From NCBI GenBank assembly GCA_002778195.1, contig PCDI01000005.1, positions 1,657,427 to 1,721,426 on the forward strand: DNA of 64,000 nt. The letters run 5' to 3'. The translations under genes and the position numbers were made by a program. Of this stretch, positions 32,344-43,508 are shown piece by piece; position 1 is the stretch's first letter; every line of letters begins with the position of its first letter. The notes beneath the pieces were generated by a model. The model had not been told where the DNA came from, searched no databases, and worked only from the letters and a program-made list of their open reading frames with translations. This DNA comes from Raffaelea ambrosiae (lineage: Eukaryota > Ascomycota > Sordariomycetes > Ophiostomatales > Ophiostomataceae).

Positions 32344-33606
32344 TTAGCCACGCTTGAGCTTTGGCAGGTCCATGGTGGAGTCTTTTGCCTTGCTCTCCTG
32401 GACGTCACCGGTCTTGGTGTGATGGACCTTCTGGCGCTTCCACAGGCGGTGGATTGACAGGGACGGACGGGAGCGACGAGGGGTCTTGTCCTTGTTGCTG
32501 TCGGTCTTGCCTTCTTTTCTAGTCTGGCGCCCTTTCTCGAATTCCAGCGACACCCTCGCCGCAAACTGGGCCATCGAAACAACTGGCGTGGCGAGCCTGT
32601 GATGGAAGGCTATCTTCCTTGGCTTTGCCTGGGCTTCCTGCTGCAACTGGCATTTTTTGCTGATCCGGCTGCACTTGCTTTCGATGCTGTCTTCGCGGTC
32701 GTCCTGGCTGGACCGCGGGCTGACACAGGCGGTGTTGGTGGAAGCATGGGACCGTTTGCGGCCCTCGCCATGCCCGTCCACCGCCAGGTGGGACGTGCTG
32801 GAGGTCGCGCTGTCGTTCCCGTGATGGAACGCGGGAAACGGATGCGTCTCGGTGGGACTCTGGACGTCCCAGACCTGCGACAACGTCCCGTACTTCTTGT
32901 CTGCGCAGGGAAGCTGGACATCGGAAGGCACGTCGGGCCCGTAGACGGAGTTGTACTCGAAGTCGCGGTAGAACACCTGGGAGCGGCACAGAGAGCGGAC
33001 GGCACGCTTTTTGGCGTCGATCTCCTTGCACCGGCGCACATCCTGGGCGGTGATTGGCCGGTTGATGTAGGCGATGGCGTGGTTGCGCATCACGCGGCCG
33101 TTGAACATGAACTTGAAGCTCTCGCAAGGGATGGTCTCTGAGCGATCCATGGAACGGCCCCGGTCGTCCAGCGTGGCCAGCTTCGTCAGCTGGTCGAAGA
33201 AGATGGTGTAGTCGTGCTCTACGGCCCAGGTGTCGTCGGGGTCCAGGCTGAGGTCCGAGATGTCCCGGCGCATCATCTTGTGCGCGGGCACCATGCTGGG
33301 GTGGATGGGCGAGCGGAAAAAATGGTCCCGCCGGAAAGCCCAGTAGCGGCGCAGGAACAGCTCGCTGCGGCAGTAGCGGATCCCAAAGGCTTCTTCGCAG
33401 AGCGGGCAGTAGCCCATGTACACCTTGAGGATTTTGGTCTTGCCGCCGCTGTTGCGGGGATGGGTGCACTTGCCCTCGGTGCCGGTGACCGTGGAGTGGC
33501 AGCACACGAACCAGATCTCGCGTTTCACGGTACAGCAGCTAGCCACTTTGCTGCTGTCTGTAGAGCTGTCGTACAGCGTCATCGACGATGGTGTCTTAGT
33601 TGCCAT
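32344..33606 (-). CDS. Cys-rich, C-terminally basic protein of unknown function
   Basis: This is a single-exon frame of 420 residues starting at MATKTPSSM. The open frame continues upstream, but an ATATATA element at 33784-33790 sits inside that extension, so the shorter start is preferred. The first 70 residues contain a cysteine/histidine array: CCTVKREIWFVCCH, then GKCTHP and YCPLCEEAFGIRYCR. This could form a zinc-binding fold resembling zinc ribbons of small fungal proteins. The middle (PDDTWAVEHDYTIFFDQLTKLATL) looks helical. The C-terminal 150 residues are Ser/Lys/Arg-rich and disordered, ending KLKRG, with possible nuclear-localisation clusters (RRSRPSLSIHRLWKRQK). I do not recognise a named family. 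No signal peptide is present at the chosen start. Confidence 0.75.
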   Translation of the reverse strand: MATKTPSSMTLYDSSTDSSKVASCCTVKREIWFVCCHSTVTGTEGKCTHPRNSGGKTKILKVYMGYCPLCEEAFGIRYCRSELFLRRYWAFRRDHFFRSPIHPSMVPAHKMMRRDISDLSLDPDDTWAVEHDYTIFFDQLTKLATLDDRGRSMDRSETIPCESFKFMFNGRVMRNHAIAYINRPITAQDVRRCKEIDAKKRAVRSLCRSQVFYRDFEYNSVYGPDVPSDVQLPCADKKYGTLSQVWDVQSPTETHPFPAFHHGNDSATSSTSHLAVDGHGEGRKRSHASTNTACVSPRSSQDDREDSIESKCSRISKKCQLQQEAQAKPRKIAFHHRLATPVVSMAQFAARVSLEFEKGRQTRKEGKTDSNKDKTPRRSRPSLSIHRLWKRQKVHHTKTGDVQESKAKDSTMDLPKLKRG

Positions 33607-33783
33607 TGTTGTAGATTCCGGTATGGCTGACACAGAATACGCAGTTGTGATGGTTGCCAGGGGCAGGAACAGAAAGCAGGAAGCCTTGTGAACCAAGAGC
33701 GTCAATGGTGTGCAGTGAAAGTGGTATGCAAAGGGCCAAGAGAAGAAAGCAAAAAGATGGATAGAAGGGAGGCGTCTGTTTGA

Positions 33784-33790
33784 ATATATA
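33784..33790 (-). promoter_or_regulatory. TATA-like element of the Cys-rich protein gene
   Basis: ATATATA on the plus strand reads TATATAT on the minus strand, about 180 bp upstream of the preferred ATG. The assignment is by position only. Confidence 0.45.
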
Positions 33791-34094
33791 GGCCTACGGG
33801 GAGTGAAAACCAACACGAACCTTATTCTTTTTTTTTGTGCTCACACAGTTACGCGCGAATATCAGGGCTTACTGTAGGGGGCACATGGACGATGAGCCCG
33901 AGCAAAGAACAGGGCAGAAGAATTCACAAAAGCTAGAGCTGGTTAAGCACGAGCTGGGCTACAATTGTGAGTTTTTAACGGCCGTCGTGCATGGCTTCTT
34001 CTCGAAATGAAGAACCCATGACGCGCTGCCAACATGGCGGCCGCAGGTTCCTCAACAAACACGACAACATTACGGCCGAAAAGAGGGCTTAAAA

Positions 34095-34190
34095 TTCAAA
34101 CAGACATATGGCCAGAAAAAAGCCCCGGAAAGACATTCAAAAATCAAACAGACATATGGCAAAAACATTGCCCCGGAAAGGAAGGCTGGA
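34095..34190. repeat. Two copies of a 48-bp direct repeat
   Basis: CAAACAGACATATGGC occurs at 34097 and 34145, each followed by an A-rich stretch and GCCCCGGAAAG. The copies are diverged in the A-rich middle. Confidence 0.85.
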
Positions 34191-34788
34191 AAATCAAAGC
34201 CCTAGACGAGGCTATTCCCAGAAAGGGGGAACCAGTGCGTGGAAACTAACACAGACACTGCCCAATGTTGAGCCGACGAACAGCAAGAACATTTTGCCGT
34301 GCTCTTTCCGTCTGCATTTGTGTGTGACCGTACATTGGCTTATGTTGAGCAAACGTTCAGCCAAGCGTGACTGGTGGGTGGCGCCTTCCCATTTGATTCG
34401 GGGAACAAGAACCCCCCCCCATCGTTCCTTCCCAATTAGGAAATAAACCAACAAACATGGAGCCATCTCATCCCAACGGGAAGGAACGCAAGCGAACGGC
34501 ATTTTCTCACCCCAGCGTTTTCCAGTCTCCTATTCTTTTTGTCTCTCTATTTTTCTTCTCTCTGTCTCTCCTTCACACACTCCTTTCTGCTTCCCTCTTT
34601 TCACACTCTTTGATAGCACAAAAACCCCAGTCACTCCTTTTCATCACGCAAACTTGGCAACGTCCATCATAATCTTCACCACCACACTCATTTACTGTGT
34701 TCACCGTCTGTCCTTCACGCCTCTTTGCCGACTCCTTCTCCAGAAAAGAACAAGTCTGAAAAAAAAGAAAAAAGGAAAATCCTCCACA

Positions 34789-35712
34789 ATGCACATGTCC
34801 AAGAACCTCCTTCTGGCGGGATTCGCCGCTGCTGCTGTCGTGGCAACTCCAAACTCTGGAGCAAATGGCTACGTTGTCAGTTTCTATCTCGATGCTTCGT
34901 TCCTCTTTTTTTTTGTCTTTTTTTTTACTAACACCACGCAGGAGGTCGTCAAGAACCGCGCAGTGGCCGCCAACACTACGACCACAAGCCTGATGCTGGT
35001 GACTGTGACGGCGACTCTCCGTAGCAACCTGTCCAGCTCGGCGGTGTCTTGGGGCCCCACGGCCAGTGTCAACGCGTCGTCTGTTGCCCCGGTCAGTGTC
35101 AACGCGTCCTCCACGGCAGCCTCTACTGCGTTCAGCATCAGTGCCAACGCGTCCTCTACCACGTCCTCTACTGCGTCCTCTACTTCGTTCAGCAGCGCCT
35201 CTGCCGCGTTCAGCATCAGTGCCAACGCTTCGTCGGCCGTTTTCTCTAGGTCTCTTTCTACCCCGGCTATAACGTCCGTCGTCTCTGAGACGGTCAGCAG
35301 CAGCAGCAGGAGCAGCAGCAGCGGCGGCGGCGGCGGCGGCGGCGGCGGCACCACCACCACCACAAGCTCGTCAGAGGACGGCATGACGACTGTCACCGCC
35401 CCTTGCGAGCCCACCTACACGGTCACCGTCACTGTCCCCTGTGAGCCGACGACGACGGATTCCTGCACTATGGAGCATACTCCTGCCAGCACCACCAGCT
35501 ATGCCTTGACCAGCGACCTACCTGCCAGTGCCGAGTTGTCGAGCTCGACTGTCAGCAGCTCCACAAATGCTGTTCTGGGCGCCAGCGGCACTTCCTCTGG
35601 ACCGCCGGCAACGGTGACCAGCAGCGATGGCCGCGCTTTTGCCGTGGTGCCAGGGATGATGGCCATGGTCCTGGTCACGTTTTTGACCGGTGCCGTTTCT
35701 TTCATGGTGTGA
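34789..35712 (+). CDS. GPI-anchor-type Ser/Thr-rich surface protein
   Basis: This is a two-exon gene (34789-34875, 34942-35712) of 285 residues. The 66-bp intron (GTCAGT donor, CTAAC branch, CGCAG acceptor) is phase 0 and contains no in-frame stop. A signal peptide (MHMSKNLLLAGFAAAAVVA) leads into a Ser/Thr/Ala-rich region with imperfect repeats of SVNASS and SISANASST, then a Ser run and nine glycines. Two copies of a short Cys motif follow (TVTAPCEPTYTVTVTVPCEP). The end has a hydrophilic Ser/Gly stretch followed by a hydrophobic tail (AFAVVPGMMAMVLVTFL...), the layout of a GPI-attachment signal. It is expected at the plasma membrane or cell wall and O-mannosylated; the repeated NASS/NAS sequons also allow N-glycosylation. 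No enzyme domain is visible. MHM gives two possible start codons two residues apart. Confidence 0.83.
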   Translation: MHMSKNLLLAGFAAAAVVATPNSGANGYVVSFYLDASFLFFFVFFFTNTTQEVVKNRAVAANTTTTSLMLVTVTATLRSNLSSSAVSWGPTASVNASSVAPVSVNASSTAASTAFSISANASSTTSSTASSTSFSSASAAFSISANASSAVFSRSLSTPAITSVVSETVSSSSRSSSSGGGGGGGGGTTTTTSSSEDGMTTVTAPCEPTYTVTVTVPCEPTTTDSCTMEHTPASTTSYALTSDLPASAELSSSTVSSSTNAVLGASGTSSGPPATVTSSDGRAFAVVPGMMAMVLVTFLTGAVSFMV

Positions 35713-37333
35713 TGCTAAAGCAGTTTTTCCCCAGTGCTTGTGACAGCTGGGTCTGACAAGACAGCCCTATCCCTGGCACACACACAAGGGGCTGAGACAT
35801 TGTATTTTGCGGAGGGACCAGCCCTGATGCAGCGGGAGATCTCAATCTTAGCCCCTGTATTCTATGACAGAATTGTGTTCTTACCCTGTGCTGAAGTTCG
35901 GAGAAATCTGCCATTCATTTTACAACCGGACAGCTGTATTAGTTATGTACCATATGCGAAGCGAGCTAGGAAGCGGTGCGAGCCTCTGAGCAGACTCGCC
36001 GTGGGATGAACGGACGGCAGAGGTCTGACGGAAAGGATGGAACGGATCCTGTCAGAGACGCATGGCGATTTGACGTATGCCTTATACTAATATGCGGAGT
36101 TGATTCTAGTTATGCCAGTTTCAGTCGATTTTAAATGTCTTCATAATTCATTCAGTTACTTGCACCCGGCTTTCGTTGCCTTGGTTGTGGGACTTGTAGT
36201 TGCAGGCTTCAGATCAAGGCTCCTTCTTCTCAAGGTCCTGTTACACGTAGAGCAGGATTCAGGTGATTGGATAGTGCTGACTGGTATGTGCACAGCCTCG
36301 ATGTTTGAGGTTGACAAAAAGGGGGCATGTGTCCAAGAAGGAAATTTCAATAACACCCAGCCCAAGCACAGGGAGTTAAGTCACATGACTAGCATGCTGC
36401 TGGACGGGTCACTGTGATTGGCCAGTGTGGCCATTGGGCTTTTTGTCCTTTTTTTCTTCTTCTTTTTTTTTGTGCTTTGGGAGGCTACTTTATTTTTCTT
36501 TTTCACTCTTCGTCTTTTTTTCTGCATCTCTATCTCTCACAGTAATCTACAAGTCTTGCAAGACTTGTTCGTACGTTGCGCATGAGGAGAGGGCAGACCA
36601 GGAGGCGGCCGTGTGGGTACTTTCTGTCTCGGGCGTTTCCAGCTGTTGACCGCTGTTGACCGCCGTCGACCAATTGATGCGTGCCTGATGTGTGCGGGAG
36701 TTTATGCGAAAACAAGCACAAAAGCAAAGAGAAAAAGAAAAGAAAAGAGTAACAGAGTAGAAACAATACAACGTCCGCACCCAGGCGAGACATGATCCGC
36801 ATCCGACGGTGAATGGTGAATGATTTGCAATAGAAAAGAGAGCATTGCGCAGTACTATGTGCACAGACGACTAGTGTTACTATGTATGTACGAGTAGACT
36901 AGAAGAGACAGAAGACAATGCCCAAGGTTGTACCCGTGTTTTTTATGGCGGAACGAAGAGAGAAAGTGCGTATGCGTGAAAGGAGAAATCGTACAATCAT
37001 ACATGGTATGAATTCTACTATGCATTGTACTCGTAATGCAGTATTACTTTATAAAAGACCAAAAGTTTGAAGTACATAGTACCCAAAGTTTGGAACTTGG
37101 CCACTTGAAGATCGGCTTTGGAAACCGGGTCTCGACCATGGCTGGCAGGGGGTGGGTTCCATGAAAGACAAGGGGACCTGACAAAAGTGACAATGCGGCT
37201 CTCTGGTTCCATGCAGAGCGAGATGAGAAGGGAGAGCGAGTGGATTTGCAGTGCCACCGTCTGAGTAACGGGTGTTGCGGATAGGCAAGAGGATGAAAAA
37301 GAGGAAGAAACAAGGGAAAAGCAAACGGAGGAC

Positions 37334-37367
37334 CCATTGGGGCCATTGGGGCCATTGGGGCCATTGG
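37334..37367. repeat. GGGGCCATT tandem repeat, about four copies
   Basis: A head-to-tail 9-bp unit whose first copy is imperfect (GACCCATT), in non-coding DNA. Confidence 0.85.
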
Positions 37368-37847
37368 TTCGTCCGCTCATCATTGCGACTGCTTTCCAGT
37401 TTTGTTCGCGACGTGGTATTTCCCATATTATTGGTGATCCTAACGCGTGCCATGCCACTGGAGGCGGGCATCGGCTGGAGTGAGCGACACGACAGAGGGC
37501 GACGTCTGCCCATGGAAAGATAGGAAGCATGCCAATCCAGGGGTAGCCAACAGGATATTGCAGAAACGATCTTACGAAATAAAACAAAACAAAGTACGAG
37601 TAGAAAGGGATGGGCGAAGGCTGTTGGGCGACGGCACTAGTGGAAAGGGTTTATTGGAGGGAGGCATTTTGGCAAATAGCAGTCTCAGAGCAGGCGAGGC
37701 AGAGGGCAACGGAAGACGAAAGGGCAAAGAAAGGGAAGAAAAGGGTCTTCTTCCTCTCTCCCAAAAGCAACCCATCGCGACGGGCGGCCTTCTCCTTTGG
37801 GGAAAGCATGGATTCTGGTTTTATTTTATTCGCAATCTTAATCGATT

Positions 37848-37863
37848 GGGGGGGGGGGGGGGG
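37848..37863. repeat. 16-base homopolymer G run
   Basis: Sixteen consecutive G on the plus strand lie in non-coding DNA. The exact length may be affected by sequencing error. Confidence 0.75.
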
Positions 37864-40665
37864 CGAGGGCCATGGATGGGGGTGGTTGGCCAATTCTTGG
37901 GCGATGGAACCCTGGTCTTTTTACGGAACCCATGTTTTTTTTTTGGTGGTCATGGCCAGTTTGTCTTGTCTGGCATTGATGATTTCGTTGATTTGAGTTC
38001 GGTCGGGTTGTCTGTCGGGTGGTCCGTCCGAGCTTGTTGAGTTGGGATGTCTGTGCCTTGCTATTTACCCGCGAACCATTCAGGAAAAGGGGCCATAAAG
38101 AAGCAGAACAGCAGCAGCAGCAGCAGCAGCAGCACGATGAACACGCGATCTCGGGCCGTCTGATAGACGAGCTGAACGAACCCCCATGGGCAGATACTGC
38201 GGCCAACTGCGAGCGCAGTGCCCCCCCTCCCCAACAACGGACAACATCACCACGTCAACTGCGCTCGAATGCGTGATAAGGTCTAGAACCTGCTGGGCCT
38301 GCTGGCGAGCTGCAGCCCCAGCTAAACCCTTCATGGCCAATTTCCTTCGGCCTGCCCCCCCCATGCCCCTCTATTATCCCGTCGTCTTGGTTGGCGAATG
38401 GTGTGCTGTGGGTGGAAGCGTGGGCAGAGAACGGAGTCCTTATCACAGGCCGTGGCAAGTACAGCGAGTGCGAGCTTTGGCAGAAGAGGAAAGGGAAGGG
38501 AAAAGAAAGGTCTGAGAAACGAACCAGGCGCAGAGCTGGAATTCTGCGGCTCGTATTGGGCCGACTAGCAGGCGACATGGCCTGTCCATTGGCTCGCCGT
38601 AGTCAGCATGTATTGTCTTTTTTTGGCGGTCGCTCTTGCATGTGTCGCAACTTTAGCCTTTGGCGCTCCAGCTACATTGCACGTACATAGTAGTAGTTAG
38701 CGTCCCAGAGCGCAGGAATCGTACTATGGAAAAGATACTAAGATACCGTGCAGGTTTGGTGCCTTGCGCCTGTCCTGGCCGTTGCTGGTGTAGAGAGGGA
38801 GACAAAGGCAGGGCGCTGTCGAATGGCGGTGGTAATGACGGATAGACAAAAAGGGAAAAAGAGGCTATTGGATGTCTGACAGGCCGGTGGCAGCGGACCG
38901 ACGACAGGGAGACTGCAACACACCAAAGGGAACAGAAGAGGCCCCGAAGAGACGGAAAACCGGCTTGCCGTCATCCTTCTGGCGCATCTTGACGTAGTCC
39001 TTTTGCGAGGGAGGCCACTTTGATTGCGTCAGAGGGAGCGAGGCACTGCCCCTTGGAGATGTGTCCCAGGAGATGTACGAGTCTACCAGTATACATACTA
39101 ACTATTGCATAGTATACATAGTACATCTTCGCAGACACCCATCCGGTGTGCAGCAGACGCTCGCTAGCCAGGCACAGCCGCTTTGTCGCCACGAACGAGA
39201 CGACGGCGGCCTTTGGTGGCGCGCGCAGCAACGCATGCGCAACTGCAGTGTGCTCTATGTACGAGGATGCGCATGGCAACGTGTGTGCCCAGTTGCTCAG
39301 TACTTGTACATAGCAGAGCATGCCAGGCACCTGCTGGTGTCCCTTGGTGGCGCCGGGTGTCTTGCGGCAGACAGCAGGGAGATACTCTGCAGAGGATGAT
39401 ACACAAGTAGTACATAGTAATAATCGCTTACTCACAGATAGGGAAGGCATCCCCCAGACGAGACCAACACACCACGCGAGGCAAGAACGATGCAGCCCGC
39501 TGTGGCTGGCGACGGCACTAGCGACCACCACGCTAGATCCTGTCGGAGACGACCTGCAGCTCCCATACGAGCGCATGTACATAGTATCTTACAGAGTGCA
39601 GCATTCATTCTCCTCCTGTACCTTTTGCTGTGCGTTTCGAGCGGCTGATACCTGGTGCGCTGCGCTGCTAGTGCGGGCGGGCGCAGGTATCGCGTGGAAG
39701 TATCGTGCCCCACCCGCCCACAGATAGCAATCCCAGAGCGAGAAAGGGACCTGCGGTGGTACGTATACACCGTACGTGCCCACTCTGGCAGGCCTGCAGC
39801 AGGTTCTCGCTGTGCGATGCCTCGTAGGCGGACTAGCGCCGCAAAAGAGAAACCACGCTACTGGCCCTTCGCTCCTTCCCTCCACACTGGGTCCATGCTG
39901 TAGTGGTGGGCAGCCCAAACCCGCTGCGGGCTAGCCTAGTTGCCCCCTCGCCCTTCGCTCCTCCCTATTTCGTCCATCAGTGCATCGAAAACCCCCATCG
40001 TATCTTCCGTCCATTCTTGCTGTTGTCTCTTTTGGTCTCGACACCTATTTTTCCCTCATCTTCCCGCTTTTCTCTGTCCGTCTCTCTCTTTTTCTCCCCC
40101 TCCCCCCTCTCTCTCGCCCGACGACATCACCACGTCGCCCAATCGACCGAATTCTTGCCCTCACCGCATGTCCTCCTGCCGCTCGAGGGGCGTCGCGACT
40201 GGCGGCTGCCATTGAACATCGAATTCCCGCCCGCGATCATTCGTCTCTTGGCTCCTTCTTTTTTTATCCCTTCTTCTCTTCGGCCGCATCGACGCTTTCG
40301 AGCATCGTCAACCTCGATTTCTCCCGCTCCTTTTCTTTGGAATTTGATTCGCGCAATTCTCGACACGCCTCCCCCCCGACTCTCGTTTTCGCTCGCATAC
40401 ACTCGCATACTCGGCCTTCTGCTGTCCGCCGTCGCTCGTAATACTTTGGCTTGACCCTGCTCTGTTTTGTTTCTCGTCCTTTTCTTTTTTCTGCGTCGAC
40501 CGCGAATCAACTCTCCGACCTGCAAGACAACCACTGCCAGACCGGCCACTCTCGTCGCGCCCCCCCCCCTGCCTGTGCTACCTGCGTCTGCCTGGTGTGG
40601 CTGTGAACGGAACACGCACAACGCAAGAGAAAGAGTCCCAAAGAAACGGTCTCTAGTTGCGGCCT

Positions 40666-40689
40666 CCCCCCCCCCCCCCCCCCCCCCCC
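40666..40689. repeat. 24-base homopolymer C run in the palI leader region
   Basis: Twenty-four consecutive C on the plus strand lie about 450 bp before the palI start codon. The length may be affected by sequencing error. Confidence 0.75.
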
Positions 40690-41142
40690 TAACCACGCAC
40701 AACACACATCTTCTGTCTTGTGTGTGTGCGTCATCCACCAGCCACCACGTTCGCCCGCTGCTGCAGCATCGCCGCACCTTTCTGACCGTTTCTGTCGCTC
40801 GTTCGCCCGTTGCCGGCCATTGTTCTTTTTTTTTGTTCCTTTTTCTTTCCTTCGACGACGCCTCTCGCGACGAACCGAACAAGCGGATCAATCCAATTTC
40901 TCCTGACCGTCGTTGTTTCACCCCCCTGCCGATGCCGTTGGCTTGTCTTCGACCGCTTTCCAGACCTGCTATCGCGACAACCGAATTGAACTGAACCCGG
41001 CCAGACCAGAAGGGAACGCAGCGCTCAAGCGCAGAGACCACCATATCGAGGCTGCCCGCCGACCCAAGCGCGCCTCCGCCCTCCCGCCCTTTCTGGGCTC
41101 TTCTCTTTTTTTTTTTGTTTTCCTCTCCCTTGACCCGCCGCC

Positions 41143-43508
41143 ATGTTCCGCCCGGCCACGCCGCTGGCGGTGATACTCTTTGCGGCGTTTGCCCTGCTCG
41201 TCCTCTCGGTGCTGTCGACGCCGGTGATCAAGGCCATCCCGCTGGGGTCGTTCCAGGGCGTCAACTTTGGCGTCTTTGGCTTCTGCAAGGCTGATGGCTC
41301 CTGCTCGTCCTTTGAGTTGGGCTACGACACATGTGAGTGCTGGTCCGGTTCTCTCTGCTTTTGCTCTGTTTCTGGCCCCGGCTCTGTTTCTCTGCTTCGG
41401 ATCCTCCTGCTAACTACCTCCCCCCCTCCCCCAAACAGCGTCGCTCTTCTCCTCCACCGACTCGGCCACCTTTGACCTGCCCGCCTCGGCTCGCCATACG
41501 CTCTCCACCATCCTCATCCTCCACCCCATTGCCGCCTTCCTGACGCTCGTCATGCTCGTCATGGCCTTTGCCGCCCACTTCCACTCGCCGTCGCACTCCG
41601 TGCGCTACCTGCTGTTCGTGTTCATCGTCAGCATCTTCACCTTCCTGGCCGCCCTGCTGGCCTTCCTGATCGACGTCCTGCTCTTCGTCCCCCACATGGC
41701 CTGGGGCTCCTTCATCACCCTGGCCGCCGCCTGCCTGATCGCCGTGTGCAGCATTGTCTCGTGCGCCATGCGCCGCACCCTGGTCAGCCGCAAGTCGCGC
41801 CAGCGCCGCATTGAGGACAACGCCGAGATGAGCGGCGAGAACTTCTACAACCGCCAGGCCCAGGAAGAAGCCGCCGCCACCGCCGCCTCCAAGGTCACCA
41901 CCACCTCGTCCAGCGTAGGCGTCTCGAGACAGCCCACTCTGCCCCAGATTGGCACCACCAGCGCCATAGGCGGCGACTCGTTTGAGAAGCGCGACGACGT
42001 GAGCAGCGACGAGCAGGTGCCTCTGACCTCGCGCACTGTCCCGCCCGCCCAGCGCTATGGACAGTCGCCAGTCCACCAGGACCAGTACGGCAACCCGAGA
42101 CGTCAGGACTCCACCATGATGTCCGGTGCTGCCGGCGGTCCGCCCCGCCGCCCATCGCGTCCAGACTCGGTCCAGCGTGATGGCTACGGCAATCCTCTGC
42201 CCTACAGCAGCTCCCGCACACCGCCGCCCATGGACGGCTACGGCGCTGGCATGCGGAGAGGCCCCTCCGCAGAGCGCATGAACAACATGTCGCCTCGCGG
42301 CCGTGGCGGCCCGCCATATCGCGGCGGCCGTGGCGGCCCGGGACCGTATGGCCCGCAAGGCCGTGGCGGATACGGCCCCATGCCTGGCCGAGGTGGCTAT
42401 GGGCCACCAGGACGGAGCGGTACTGGCGGCGGCTATGGAGGTGGCTATGGCGGCCCCATGCCGCCCAATGGACGCGGCAGAGGGTACGGCGGGCCGATGG
42501 GACGTGGCGGCTATTCGGGTGGCCCGAACCGAGGCGGTCGCACGCCGCCTCCGGGTTACCAGTACGACCAGCCCGGCTCCTACGGCGCACGCAACCAGTC
42601 TCCGGCCCCGCAAAACGGTCCGGGTGCCTACTTAGCAGCCAACTCGGCTGCGCCAGCGGGCCCCGCCGGCCCGTATGAGCCGTACCGCGAGCGCACTGTG
42701 TCAGGTGACCTGCCGCGCGCAGAGTCCCCTCCGCCTCTGGGCGGAGACGCGATCAGCCCGGCCGTTGAGATGGACGCGGGCATGCCCCGTAGTCGCCAGC
42801 AAGGCGGCCGCTTCGGCGACGACGAAGACATTGCCGGCATGGTTGGTCTGCAGCAAGACCGCACCTCGAACGCCATCCCTGAGCGCAACAGCGAGAACAT
42901 GGAGTAAGCTGACTCGAATTCCCCCTTTCCCCTATTTTTTTCTGCAGACACCGCATCGTATGTATATGGAGACTGGAGACGCTAACAATTGAAACAGTGG
43001 CCAATACGTCCCTCCTCGTGCAGCATGGAGCAGACCAGGCACCGACTCTCCGAGCCGGCAAATGCCCGCTGCTGCCGAGCTCAGCAGCGCTGAAGTCGCT
43101 GCACGCCCGAGGACCTCTGAGCAGTACATTGAGGATGTCGACCCGCGATTCGCCGAACCCGTTCAGCCCCGTCAGCAGGTCCAGCCGCTGCTGCCCACCA
43201 ACAACTCGTACGAGGACGTGCACCAGGGCTCCCGCAGCCCGGCCGAGTCGGACCGGTCGAACTTCACGTCCATCTCGCAGCGTGGCATCAACCCGCGCTG
43301 GAACCCGCCCCCACCGACGCTGATGCCGAGCTACAGCACTGGCAGTGGCGGCGGCCACGTTATCCCCCGCCGTCCTGTCCGTGATGTCAACGAGACGCTC
43401 TTGAACAGCAACCCCGACTTCTCATTACCCACCGGTCGCCAACCCGCTGGAGGCATCCGTGGTGCCGGCCTTGGTGGTGCCGGCGGTGGCGCTTACCCTG
43501 CTCTATAA
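41143..43508 (+). CDS. palI: pH-response regulator PalI/Rim9
   Basis: This is a three-exon gene (41143-41332, 41439-42903, 42998-43508) of 721 residues. Introns have GTGAGT and GTAAGC donors and GCTAAC branch points. PalI assists the plasma-membrane sensor PalH in alkaline pH signalling to the transcription factor PacC. The N-terminal quarter has the family layout. An uncleaved signal-like first helix (FRPATPLAVILFAAFALLVL) precedes the extracellular loop STPVIKAIPLGSFQGVNFG with VFGFCKADGSC. Three more membrane helices follow (around HPIAAFLTLVMLVMAFAA, RYLLFVFIVSIFTFLAALL and GSFITLAAACLIAVCSI). The remaining 540 residues are a cytosolic, disordered tail with a Gly/Arg/Tyr/Pro-rich section (RGGYGPMPGRGGYGPPG) and DVDPRF and INPRWNPPPP motifs near the end. 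The long tail is normal for filamentous ascomycetes compared with the short yeast Rim9. Confidence 0.95.

Larger units (their letters stand above)
33607..34788. other. Divergent intergenic region with a 48-bp direct repeat
   Basis: It holds the promoters of the Cys-rich gene (minus; ATATATA at 33784-33790) and of the GPI-type surface protein (plus). A two-copy repeat lies at 34095-34190. No gene was seen. Confidence 0.6.
35713..41142. other. Gene-free stretch, about 5.4 kb, ending in the PalI leader
   Basis: I could not support a gene anywhere here. The first 4 kb contains scattered copies of a TACATAGTA-like motif (36850-39590), a GGGGCCATT repeat (37334-37367), a 16-G run (37848-37863) and a CAG run (38108-38132). 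From about 39930 the plus strand turns strongly pyrimidine-rich and is probably promoter and a long 5' leader of palI, with a 24-C run at 40666-40689. Confidence 0.5.

Noticed and set aside
37000..39900. Possible degenerate transposon or pseudogene in the large gene-free stretch
   Set aside because: I saw no terminal repeats, target-site duplication or transposase/reverse-transcriptase motif in any frame, and no strong AT shift suggesting repeat-induced point mutation.
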